A stretch of DNA of 64,000 nt from Streptomyces sp. Tu 3180 (GTDB lineage: Bacteria; Actinomycetota; Actinomycetes; Streptomycetales; Streptomycetaceae), in contig NZ_WOXS01000002.1 of assembly GCF_009852415.1 (NCBI RefSeq), forward strand, positions 7,418,001-7,482,000, written 5' to 3'. A program made the translations under genes and the position numbers. Below the pieces are notes generated by a model. The model made no database searches. It saw only the letters and a list, made by a program, of their open reading frames with translations, and had not been told where the DNA came from. How positions within the stretch are numbered: position 1 is the stretch's first letter; every line of letters begins with the position of its first letter. Positions 18,991-26,317 of the stretch are shown here, one piece after another.

Positions 18991-19695
18991 CTACTGGCCC
19001 ATGGCGAGACCGCCCCCGACGGGAACGGCGGCCCCGGTGACGTACGAGGCGCCGTCGCTCGCGAGGAAGCGGACGACCTCGGCGACCTCCTCGGGGGTGC
19101 CGGTGCGGCGCAGCGGGGTCTGGCTGAGCAGTTGGTCCCGCCGCTTGTCGGTGACGTCGCGGATCATGTCGGTCTCGATGAGGCCGGGGGTGACCATGTT
19201 GACGGTGATGCCGCGCGACCCCAGCTCCCAGGCGAGCGAGCGGGTCAGCCCCAGCAATCCGGCCTTGGACGCGGCGTAGTTGGTCTGGCCGGGCGAGCCG
19301 AGGAAACCCATCACGGACGACATGAAGACGATCCGGCCCCGCCGGGCGCCGATCATCGACCGGGCGACCAGGCGGGCCATGCGGAACGCCCCCACCAGGT
19401 TGGTCTGCAGCACGTCCTCGAAGTCGTCGTCCCGCATCGCCGGGGCCAGTCCGTCCCGGGTGATGCCGGCGTTGGCGACGAGCACCTCGACGGGGCCGTA
19501 CTGGGCTTCGACCTCGGACACGGCGCGCTCGGCGGAGTCGCGGTCGGTCACGTCGCAGCGCACGGCGAAGAGCCCTTCGGGCGGTTCCCCGGTGCGGTGG
19601 GTGACGGCGACCTTGTCGCCGTCCGCGCTGAACGCGCGCGCCACGGCGAGCCCGATCCCCCGGTTCCCGCCGGTGATCAGAACGGTTCTCGACAC
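18991..19695 (-). CDS. 3-oxoacyl-ACP reductase-like SDR (FabG family)
   Basis: 234 residues from GTG 19695, which has AGGAG six bases upstream; an upstream GTG at 19719 lacks one. Classical SDR blocks are present: TGGNRGIGLAVARAF for NADP(H), NAGITRDG, the catalytic Ser in FMSSVMG, the Tyr-x3-Lys pair in NYAASKAGL, and the C-terminal VTGAAVPVGGGLAMGQ. It is close to FabG over the full length. It sits 60 bp after the HAD phosphatase. It could reduce the beta-keto group of an ACP-bound chain or the keto/ene group of a butyrolactone intermediate. Confidence 0.92.
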   Translation of the reverse strand: MSRTVLITGGNRGIGLAVARAFSADGDKVAVTHRTGEPPEGLFAVRCDVTDRDSAERAVSEVEAQYGPVEVLVANAGITRDGLAPAMRDDDFEDVLQTNLVGAFRMARLVARSMIGARRGRIVFMSSVMGFLGSPGQTNYAASKAGLLGLTRSLAWELGSRGITVNMVTPGLIETDMIRDVTDKRRDQLLSQTPLRRTGTPEEVAEVVRFLASDGASYVTGAAVPVGGGLAMGQ

Positions 19696-19755
19696 GATGG
19701 TCTCCTGTGGTCGGGACACATGGTGGAAGGCGGTCTGCCGCAGCGGTCCGCCGGT

Positions 19756-20412
19756 TCAGACACCGGAGGGCAGGGCCAGCAGCGGACGCAACCGGGCCGC
19801 CGCCTGCTCGGCGTCGGTGAAGTGCACGGCCCGCCAGCCGGCCGCCTCGGCGCCCGCGCAGTTGGCCGCGGAGTCGTCGACCAGCACACAGGCCTCCGCG
19901 GGCACCCCCGCGGCCTCCGCGGCGATCTCGAAGATCCGCCGCTCGGGTTTGCGGGAGCCGACCTCGAACGACAGGACCAACGCGTCGAAGAGGCCGTCCG
20001 GTTCGATCATGCGGCGCCACTGCCGGTCCCAGGCCGGCGGCATGTTCGACAGCATGCCGACGAACAGGCCCCCGTCGTGCAGCTCGCGCAGGAAGCGCAG
20101 CCACGCGTCGTTGGTCCGCCGCCCCCGGAACCACCGCTCGCCGAAGCCGGACAGGTCGGCCTCCACCCCGGTGTCCCGGGCGAGTTCGGCCGCCATGCGG
20201 CGGGCCCACTCCTCCTCACTGATCAGCGGAGTGTCCAGCGGGGCCATGACGTCCCCGCCGAAGGGCCGGGCCACCTCGGCCATCGCCCGGCGGAACGCCG
20301 CGGCGGGCAGCCCCTCCCGGGCACAGAAGTCCTCCAGGTCACGGTCGACGGGCGGGGTCAGTACGCCCCCGAAGTCGCTCCAGACCGCCCGTACGGCGGA
20401 CGTCGCGGTCAT
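19756..20412 (-). CDS. HAD-superfamily phosphatase-like hydrolase
   Basis: 218 residues. Motif I is altered at the N-terminus: VWSDFGGVLTP, with the nucleophile Asp but Gly-Gly-Val-Leu instead of the usual D-x-D. Motif II is SNMP, motif III is RKP, and motif IV is VLVDDSAANC. This is the subgroup that includes epoxide-hydrolase-like and YihX-like proteins, so phosphatase activity is not certain. Its ATG overlaps the stop of the afsA-like gene by four bases (ATGA), implying translational coupling. In A-factor and methylenomycin-furan pathways the AfsA-type condensation product must be dephosphorylated, and MmfP is an HAD-type phosphatase (established knowledge). Confidence 0.85.
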   Translation of the reverse strand: MTATSAVRAVWSDFGGVLTPPVDRDLEDFCAREGLPAAAFRRAMAEVARPFGGDVMAPLDTPLISEEEWARRMAAELARDTGVEADLSGFGERWFRGRRTNDAWLRFLRELHDGGLFVGMLSNMPPAWDRQWRRMIEPDGLFDALVLSFEVGSRKPERRIFEIAAEAAGVPAEACVLVDDSAANCAGAEAAGWRAVHFTDAEQAAARLRPLLALPSGV

Positions 20413-21437
20413 GCCCCCTCCTCGCCGGCCGCGGGGCCGAAGTCCAGCTCCGTCTCGGCCACCGTCGCCCCGTTCTGCCGGAACTCCACGAGCAGACCGC
20501 ACGGCGGCGTCGGGGAACCGGCGCCGGGCCGGGCCGCGCGGGCCGTGGCCGTGACGGAGCTGTCCAGTTCGACGAAGCGCGTGAAGCGCGCCGTGCACGC
20601 GGTCACGGGCGCGGTGACGGGCACGTCCGCCAGATGGGCCAGCTGCCGCGCCGCCTCCACCAGCACCATGGCCGGGATGTGGTCGTAGGAGTGGTCGAAC
20701 AGGCTGCGGTTCTCCCACCGCGGCTCGACCGGCGCGGACACGGCGCCGCCCTCGCGCACCGGCTCGCCCAGCACGACGTTGAGCGGATTGCGCCGCCCCA
20801 CGGCGGCGGCGTCCGCGGGCCGGCCGGCCGCGGTGGTGTCCAGGTCCTCGGTGACCGGGGGAGTGGACCTGCGCTGGAGGAAGCGGAGCTTGCGGTAGTC
20901 CTCGCCCGCCGCGGTGCTGGTGTCGATGCCGATCCGCGCGGCCCGCCGTCCGGCCAGGCTCAGGGTCACGTCGAAGCGCACCCCCCGCAGCCGCCCGCCC
21001 TTGCCCTCGTCGCGCACGGCGCCGCCCTCGAGGACCAGTTCGCCGGGCCGGGTCCCGGCCGTGAGGGCGTCCTGGTCCGTGATGCGGACCGAGAAGCCGT
21101 TGACGAGGAAGACGGTGTCCCGGGACACCCCGTAGTACAGGTGTCCGGCGGCGGTGCACGCCTGCCGGGCGGACTCCAGGAGGAGCAGGAAGTCGAACGC
21201 GGCCGGCCGGCGCAGGTGATCGCCGAAGTAGCCGTGCGACAGCGGAAGCTGTGCCCCCGCCAGGAATCCGTCGCCGTCGCGCCGCAGGTCGGTGACGAAC
21301 ACCTCGCTCACCGCGGCGCGGTGCACCAGCCGGCGGTCGACGGTGCGCACGAACTCCGGCGCGGCGTCGGCCGCCGCGGGCGGCGGTGGCGGATCCGGTG
21401 TCGCCGCCTCTTCGACGACTTCGGTGACTGTCGTCAT
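20409..21437 (-). CDS. AfsA/ScbA-type double hot-dog protein (butyrolactone-synthase family)
   Basis: 342 residues from ATG 21437, which has AAGGAG upstream. Two AfsA-type hot-dog repeats are visible. The first runs from VDRRLVHRAAVSEVFVTDLRRDGD to the FFL-type core LLLLESARQACTAAGH. The second covers ENRSLFDHSYDHIPAMVLVEAARQLAH. AfsA enzymes join a beta-ketoacyl thioester to dihydroxyacetone phosphate in gamma-butyrolactone biosynthesis, and relatives act in butenolide and methylenomycin pathways. No butyrolactone receptor gene is next to it; the nearest TetR gene is 2.2 kb away and is not obviously of that group. A biosynthetic rather than purely signalling role is therefore plausible. Confidence 0.88.
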   Translation of the reverse strand: MTTVTEVVEEAATPDPPPPPAAADAAPEFVRTVDRRLVHRAAVSEVFVTDLRRDGDGFLAGAQLPLSHGYFGDHLRRPAAFDFLLLLESARQACTAAGHLYYGVSRDTVFLVNGFSVRITDQDALTAGTRPGELVLEGGAVRDEGKGGRLRGVRFDVTLSLAGRRAARIGIDTSTAAGEDYRKLRFLQRRSTPPVTEDLDTTAAGRPADAAAVGRRNPLNVVLGEPVREGGAVSAPVEPRWENRSLFDHSYDHIPAMVLVEAARQLAHLADVPVTAPVTACTARFTRFVELDSSVTATARAARPGAGSPTPPCGLLVEFRQNGATVAETELDFGPAAGEEGA

Positions 21438-21640
21438 GTCGGAACTCCTTGTGTTTCGGTGCCGACACGATGTTCCGGGGCGCACATGAAAGGCGCGTAA
21501 AGAAGACGTCGAACCAATGCCCCGGTGCCTGTTGCCGCCCGCGGGATCGGCAGCTTTTAACCGGCTTTCATCCACCCGCCACATGATGCGGCCCGTCACC
21601 TGGATCCGCTCGGGAAAAGAAAAGGGAGGGATGTCCGCCG
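21438..21640. promoter_or_regulatory. Divergent promoter between the afsA-like and carboxylase genes
   Basis: 203 bp between divergent starts. Less GC-rich tracts occur at 21484-21512 (TAAAG) and 21553-21571 (TTTTAACCGG). A GTCGAA motif at 21508-21513 and the GGCGCGTAAA segment near 21492 loosely resemble the repeats upstream of the ACP gene, so a shared activator is possible. Confidence 0.5.
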
Positions 21641-23197
21641 ATGACACAGACAGGAATGAGGGAGCGGACCGACGAACTGCTGCGCCTGCGGGAGAAGGTG
21701 CGCGGCGGGCCGGGCGAACGCGCGACCCGGGCGCAGCACGCCCGGGGGAAGCTGACCGTGCACGAGCGGCTGGAGGCCCTGTTCGACCAGGGGACCTTCG
21801 TCGAGATCGAGGGACTGAGGAGGCACCGCGCCACCGGCTTCGGGCTGGAGCTGCGCCGTCCGCACACCGACGGTGTCGTCACCGGCTGGGGCCGGGTGCA
21901 CGGCCGCACGGTCTTCGCCTACGCGCACGACTTCCGCATCTTCGGCGGCTCGCTGGGGGAGTCCCACGCCGCGAAGATCCACAAGATCATGGACATGGCC
22001 GAGGCGGCGGGCGCCCCGCTGGTCAGCCTCAACGACGGCGCCGGCGCGCGGATCCAGGAGGGCGTCACCGCCCTGGCCGGCTACGGCGGCATCTTCCGCC
22101 GCAACGTCCGCGCCTCCGGAGTGATCCCGCAGATCAGCGTCATGCTCGGGCCGTGCGCGGGCGGGGCGACCTACTCGCCGGCGCTGACCGACTTCGTGTT
22201 CATGGTGCGCGGCATCTCCCAGATGTTCATCACCGGCCCCGACGTGGTGGAGACCGTCACCGGCGAGAAGGTCACCCATGAGGAGCTGGGCGGCGCGGAC
22301 GTGCACGCCGCCCTGTCCGGCGCCGCCCACTTCGTCCACGACGACGAGGAGTCGTGCCTGGAGGACGTCCGCTACCTGCTCTCGCTGCTGCCCTCCAACA
22401 ACCGCGAGCTGCCGCCGTCGGTGCCGGCGCCCCCCGTGGACGTCCTCGACGAGGACCTGCTCGACCTGGTGCCCGCCGACCCCAACCAGCCCTACGACAT
22501 GCGGGCCGTCGTCGAGCGCCTCGTCGACGACGGGGAGCTGATGGAGGTGCACGAGCGGTGGGCGCCCAACCTGCTGTGCGCGCTCGCCCGCATCGACGGC
22601 CGCACCGTCGGCGTCCTCGCCAACCAGCCGCGGCACCTGGCCGGCGTGCTGGACGTGGACGCCTCCCAGAAGGGCGCCTCGTTCATCCAGCTCTGCGACG
22701 CGTTCAACATCCCGCTGCTGACGCTGGTGGACGTGCCGGGCTTCCTGCCGGGCACCTCGCAGGAGCACGGCGGCATCATCCGGCACGGGGCGAAGCTGCT
22801 GTACGCCTACTGCGCGGCCACCGTGCCACGGGTGCAGGTCATCCTGCGCAAGGCCTACGGCGGCGCGTACATCGTGATGGACTCGCGCTCCGTCGGGGCC
22901 GACCTGTCGTACGCCTGGCCCACCAACGAGATCGCCGTGATGGGCGCGGAGGGCGCGGTCAACGTCATCCACCGGCGGGAGGTGGCGGCCTCGGACGACC
23001 CCGAGACCACGCGCGGCATCCTGGCGCAGAAGTACCGGGAGGAACTGATGCACCCGTACTACGCGGCCGAACGCGGCCTCGTCGACGACGTGATCGACCC
23101 CCGGCGCACCCGGGCGGTGGTCGCCGAGGCGCTGCGGGCCCTGCGCACCAAGCAGGAGCACCTGGTGCCGCGCAAGCACGGCAACCCGCCGATGTGA
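21641..23197 (+). CDS. Acyl-CoA carboxylase, carboxyltransferase (beta) subunit
   Basis: 518 residues, the usual length for actinobacterial AccB/PccB-type carboxyltransferases. It shows both crotonase-fold halves: AGAPLVSLNDGAGARIQEGV with GPCAGGATYSPALTDF in the N half, and LVDVPGFLPGTSQEHGGIIRHGAKLLYAY with RKAYGGAYIVM in the C half. It transfers carboxyl from biotin to acetyl- or propionyl-CoA, giving malonyl- or methylmalonyl-CoA. The biotinylated alpha subunit is not in the window and is presumably the housekeeping one. Together with the small epsilon gene it would supply extender units to the adjacent KS/ACP genes. Confidence 0.95.
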   Translation: MTQTGMRERTDELLRLREKVRGGPGERATRAQHARGKLTVHERLEALFDQGTFVEIEGLRRHRATGFGLELRRPHTDGVVTGWGRVHGRTVFAYAHDFRIFGGSLGESHAAKIHKIMDMAEAAGAPLVSLNDGAGARIQEGVTALAGYGGIFRRNVRASGVIPQISVMLGPCAGGATYSPALTDFVFMVRGISQMFITGPDVVETVTGEKVTHEELGGADVHAALSGAAHFVHDDEESCLEDVRYLLSLLPSNNRELPPSVPAPPVDVLDEDLLDLVPADPNQPYDMRAVVERLVDDGELMEVHERWAPNLLCALARIDGRTVGVLANQPRHLAGVLDVDASQKGASFIQLCDAFNIPLLTLVDVPGFLPGTSQEHGGIIRHGAKLLYAYCAATVPRVQVILRKAYGGAYIVMDSRSVGADLSYAWPTNEIAVMGAEGAVNVIHRREVAASDDPETTRGILAQKYREELMHPYYAAERGLVDDVIDPRRTRAVVAEALRALRTKQEHLVPRKHGNPPM

Positions 23198-23208
23198 GGG
23201 AGACCGCC

Positions 23209-23421
23209 GTGACCGAGCACCCCGCCCCCGAGTTCCGGATCGTCCGCGGCCGGCCGACGCCGGAGGAGATCGCCGCGACCGCCGCCGTCCTGTGCCTCCT
23301 GCTGCGCGGCGGCCCGCCGGACGGCACCGGGCCCGCGCCCGCCGGGCCCGCGCCCGCCGGGCCCGGCTGGCTGCGCCCCCTCCCGCACGTCCCGGCCGGC
23401 GCCTGGCGCACCGTGGGCTGA
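23209..23421 (+). CDS. Acyl-CoA carboxylase epsilon subunit
   Basis: 70 residues from GTG 23209. The family signature RGRPTPEEIAATAAVL is at residues 13-28 and a Trp closes the protein (AGAWRTVG). Epsilon subunits stabilise actinobacterial carboxylase complexes. It lies 11 bp after the beta subunit. The linker between the two parts is a 15-bp tandem repeat giving an Ala-Gly-Pro-Ala-Pro repeat. Confidence 0.9.
   Translation: MTEHPAPEFRIVRGRPTPEEIAATAAVLCLLLRGGPPDGTGPAPAGPAPAGPGWLRPLPHVPAGAWRTVG
23329..23366 (+). repeat. 15-bp tandem repeat inside the epsilon subunit gene
   Basis: Two full copies (23329-23343 and 23344-23358) and a partial third of GGGCCCGCGCCCGCC. It is in frame, so copy-number change alters only an AGPAP linker. 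Confidence 0.8.
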
Positions 23422-23426
23422 ACACA

Positions 23427-23467
23427 CCACAAGGGGCCCGCCCGGTCCTCGGGCGGGCCCCTTGTGG
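23427..23467. terminator. Strong bidirectional hairpin terminator
   Basis: Perfect 18-bp stem (23427-23444 with 23450-23467) and 5-nt loop, between the convergent carboxylase epsilon gene and the KAS III gene. Confidence 0.9.
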
Positions 23468-23504
23468 CCTTCGCTCGGTGGCGCGCGGCCCGCACGGCGG
23501 CCGC

Positions 23505-24542
23505 TCAGCGGCGCGCGGCCTCCACGACCGCGCAGGTCCAGGTGAACCCCGCGCCGGCGTTGAGCAGCACCGCGACCTCGCCGGGGCGCAGGGCCTCACG
23601 GCGCAGCAGGTCGTGCAGGCCGGCCGCCAGGTCACCGGTGCCCAGGTGACCGGTGTCCGTGCCCCAGTCGGCCGCGGGGGCGGGCAGCAGCCCGCCCAGG
23701 ACCGGGATCCAGGCCGTGTCCAGCACCTTGGCGCCGAGCCGGGGCAGCACCACCAGACGGATCCGCGGATCGTCCGGGCGCACCCCGGCGTCCCGCAGCG
23801 CCCGCCGCAGGACGTGCCGGATCATGTCGCGGTTGATCTTGTGGAAGGCGTCCGTCCCGTGCTCCTTGAGGTACAGCCGCTTGGTGCGGCGCATGTCGAC
23901 GACGGGGGAGGCGTCCCGGGGCAGCCGGGCGAAGGGGTCGGTGCCCCGGTGCATGCCCTCCAGCTGCGGCGCCGCGGCGCTGTGCAGCGAGCGCAGCAGG
24001 AGGAGGTCGGAGGCGGCGGCGGGCTGCCGCAGCAGCACCGCCGTCCCCGCGTCCCCGTACGCGGCGCCGTAGTCGCTGCGCCAGCGGTCGAAGCCCGGCG
24101 GGACGAACCGGTCCGCCGTGGTGACCAGGGCGTGCCGTACGCCGGTCTCCAGGGACATCCGCGCCACGGCCAGCTCCAGCGCGGCGGCTCCCCCGTTGCA
24201 GATCTGCCGCACGCCGACCGGCAGGGCGGCGTGCGCGCCCAGCTGGTCGGCGATGTAGTGGGGCGGGGACCACAGGTCGTGGCCCTGGTAGTACATCCAG
24301 GAGTGGCACAGCAGGGCCAGGTCGCCGGCGACCGCGTCCGACCGGCGCAGCGCCTCGGACGCGGCGTGCACCGCCATGTCGGGAGCCGACACGTCCTCGG
24401 CCACGGGCAGCTGGCGGTGCCCCAGGTCCCTCGCCACCCGCGCCTCCAGCCGGCCCTCGGTCACCGCGTCGGCGGCGACGTCGCGTCCGGGGGGAAGCCA
24501 CAGGGCGACTGAGGTGATACCCACGGGTACGGGCGGTCTCAT
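23505..24542 (-). CDS. KAS III-like ketosynthase (FabH family)
   Basis: 345 residues from ATG 24542, with AAGGGG upstream. Thiolase fold of the FabH type: ITSVALWLPPG at the N-terminus, the active-site Cys in GVRQICNGGAAALELA, VTTADRFVPPGFD, and GAGFTWTCAVVEAARR at the end. The usual catalytic His and Asn of FabH were not located with certainty. Such enzymes start chains from an acyl-CoA or carry out unusual acyl transfers. MmyC of the methylenomycin cluster is FabH-like and works beside an AfsA-like protein (established knowledge). It is transcribed divergently from the ACP-KS-CLF operon. Confidence 0.88.
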   Translation of the reverse strand: MRPPVPVGITSVALWLPPGRDVAADAVTEGRLEARVARDLGHRQLPVAEDVSAPDMAVHAASEALRRSDAVAGDLALLCHSWMYYQGHDLWSPPHYIADQLGAHAALPVGVRQICNGGAAALELAVARMSLETGVRHALVTTADRFVPPGFDRWRSDYGAAYGDAGTAVLLRQPAAASDLLLLRSLHSAAAPQLEGMHRGTDPFARLPRDASPVVDMRRTKRLYLKEHGTDAFHKINRDMIRHVLRRALRDAGVRPDDPRIRLVVLPRLGAKVLDTAWIPVLGGLLPAPAADWGTDTGHLGTGDLAAGLHDLLRREALRPGEVAVLLNAGAGFTWTCAVVEAARR

Positions 24543-24822
24543 CGGTGCAAGCCCCTTCAAGTCGACAGCCGGACGCCACCGTCCTGGCAGCGGGCATTCT
24601 CTGGAAGGGAAGTCGACGGCGCATAAAACCCGGGTCGAAATAGACGGCACATAAAACCGGAATGGAATGCGGATCATATTCGCCGGATTCCTGTCGGCAG
24701 GCTCTCATTGCCGTGGCAGCATGCTGACCCGGGCCGGCGGAAATGACCGGTACCGCTTCCGGACCGCCGTCGCCCGCCGCATTCCGCATCGCACCCGTCC
24801 GCAGAGAAGGGAAACCACCACC
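24543..24822. promoter_or_regulatory. Divergent promoter between KAS III and the ACP-KS operon
   Basis: 280 bp, clearly less GC-rich than the flanks around 24605-24690. It contains the long direct repeat listed separately and three GTCGA motifs (24561, 24612, 24634); the last two are 22 bp apart, two helical turns. This spacing suits SARP-type activators, which bind direct repeats on one face of the helix. The activator is not proven. Confidence 0.6.
24615..24658. repeat. 16-bp direct repeat (GACGGCRCATAAAACC) 28 bp apart
   Basis: Copies at 24615-24630 and 24643-24658 differ at one base. Such a repeat in the intergenic region of a biosynthetic locus is likely an activator or polymerase-binding element. 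Confidence 0.75.
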
Positions 24823-25101
24823 ATGTCCGACCTGACGTCGTCGCTCTCCTCCGAACTGCGCACCCGGGTCCGGGAGATCGTCGCGGACGTCCTGGAGGTC
24901 CCGGCCGACGAGCTCGTCGAGGACAAGAGCCTGGAGGACCTCGGCGCCGACTCCCTGATGGCCATCGAGATCTTCTCCCGCTTCGAGCGGCAGCTCGGTA
25001 TCCGCATACCGCAGGAGGAGATGACCGAGCTGGAGGACCTGAGGGCCGCCTACGACCTGGTCGCCCGTCACCAGCCGTCCGCGGAGGCAGCGGGTGTCTG
25101 A
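24823..25101 (+). CDS. Acyl carrier protein
   Basis: 92 residues, four-helix ACP type. The phosphopantetheine site is in LGADSLMAIEIF with Ser near residue 44, and the acidic helix I-II region VPADELVEDKSLEDL is normal for FAS or type II PKS carriers. ATG 24823 is followed within eight bases of its 3' end by the ketosynthase start, so ACP, KS and CLF form one operon. Confidence 0.95.
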   Translation: MSDLTSSLSSELRTRVREIVADVLEVPADELVEDKSLEDLGADSLMAIEIFSRFERQLGIRIPQEEMTELEDLRAAYDLVARHQPSAEAAGV

Positions 25102-26317
25102 GACGGCGACACACCGCGTCGTCGTGACCGGACTCGGCGCGGTGAGCAGCCTGGGCATCGGCGCCCGGCCGTTCATCGACTCCCTGCGGGCCGGCCGCAG
25201 CGGCATCTCGCCGATCCGGTCCTTCGACGCCTCCGGGTTCGACCACACCCAGGCCGGTGAGGTCCACGGCTTCGTGCCGGAGGAGCACCTGGAACGCCTC
25301 GACCCGCGACGCTGGGGCCGCAGCAGCCAGTTCGCCGCCGCGGCCGCCCGTCTCGCGGTGCGGGACGCCGGGTGGGACACGGCCGAGCTGTCCGCCCGCC
25401 GGGCGGGCAGTGCCATGGGCACCACCAACGGTGAGGCCCGCGTCTTCCAGGAACTGACCGAACAGTGGCTGGAGCGCGGCCCGGCCGGGACCGACCCCGG
25501 CCTGGTCGCGCAGGCACCGGCCGACCGCATCGCGGCGGCCGTCAACACCGAACTGCGGCTGCGGGGCGAGGCCCAGACGTTCGGCACCGCCTGCGCGGCG
25601 AGCAACTACGCCCTCGGATACGGCTTCGACCAGATCCGGGGCGGCTCCGCCGACGTGATGGTGGTGGGCGGCGCCGACGCGGTGAACCGCGCCACCCACG
25701 CCGGCTTCCACCGCCTGGGCGCGATCGCCCCCGACGCCTGCCGCCCGTTCGACGAGGCACGGGCCGGCATCCTCACCGGCGAGGGCGGCGTCGCACTGGT
25801 CCTGGAGTCCTGGGAGAGCGCGCGGGCGCGCGGGGCCCGCGTCTACGCCGAGGTGCTGGGCCACGCCCTCACCTGCGACGCCAAGCACCCGACGCAGCCG
25901 GACCGCGACGGCATCGCCGAGTGCATCCGCCGCGCCCAGCACAACGCCGGGGTCAAGCCGGACGAGATCGACTACATCTGTGCGCACGGCACCGGCACGC
26001 GGGCCAACGACACCACCGAAGTGGCCGCGGTCCGCGAGGTGTTCGGCGACCGCGTCCCTCCCATCAGCTCCATCAAGTCGATGCTGGGGCACACCATGGG
26101 GGCGGCCAGCGGCTTCGGCGCCCTCGCCTGCTGCGCGGCCCTCCACGAGGGCTTCCTGCCGCCCACCGCCACGGTCCGGACCCCGGATCCCGCGCTGGGG
26201 CCGGACCTGGACTGCGTCGCCGGCGAGGCCCGGCGGACGCGGCCCCGGATCGTGGAGAACCACGGCTTCGCCTTCGGCGGCAACAACGCCATCGTCATCC
26301 TGGGGAGGCCGCAATGA
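25094..26317 (+). CDS. Beta-ketoacyl-ACP synthase (KS-alpha, FabF-like)
   Basis: 407 residues from GTG 25094. The complete Cys-His-His triad is visible: Cys in GTACAASNYALGYG, His in CAHGTGTRANDTTE and His in SMLGHTMGAASG. It overlaps the ACP gene by 8 bp and the next gene by 4 bp (ATGA). It is the elongating ketosynthase. A dedicated KS with a Cys-less partner suggests a type II PKS or highly reducing system rather than the housekeeping FAS. Confidence 0.95.
   Translation: MSETATHRVVVTGLGAVSSLGIGARPFIDSLRAGRSGISPIRSFDASGFDHTQAGEVHGFVPEEHLERLDPRRWGRSSQFAAAAARLAVRDAGWDTAELSARRAGSAMGTTNGEARVFQELTEQWLERGPAGTDPGLVAQAPADRIAAAVNTELRLRGEAQTFGTACAASNYALGYGFDQIRGGSADVMVVGGADAVNRATHAGFHRLGAIAPDACRPFDEARAGILTGEGGVALVLESWESARARGARVYAEVLGHALTCDAKHPTQPDRDGIAECIRRAQHNAGVKPDEIDYICAHGTGTRANDTTEVAAVREVFGDRVPPISSIKSMLGHTMGAASGFGALACCAALHEGFLPPTATVRTPDPALGPDLDCVAGEARRTRPRIVENHGFAFGGNNAIVILGRPQ

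Noticed and set aside
20409..21437. Calling the AfsA-like gene a pure gamma-butyrolactone signal synthase (scbA/afsA)
   Set aside because: No receptor gene is adjacent, and the neighbours are a full acyl-supply set, so a biosynthetic role is as likely. A specific gene name is not justified.
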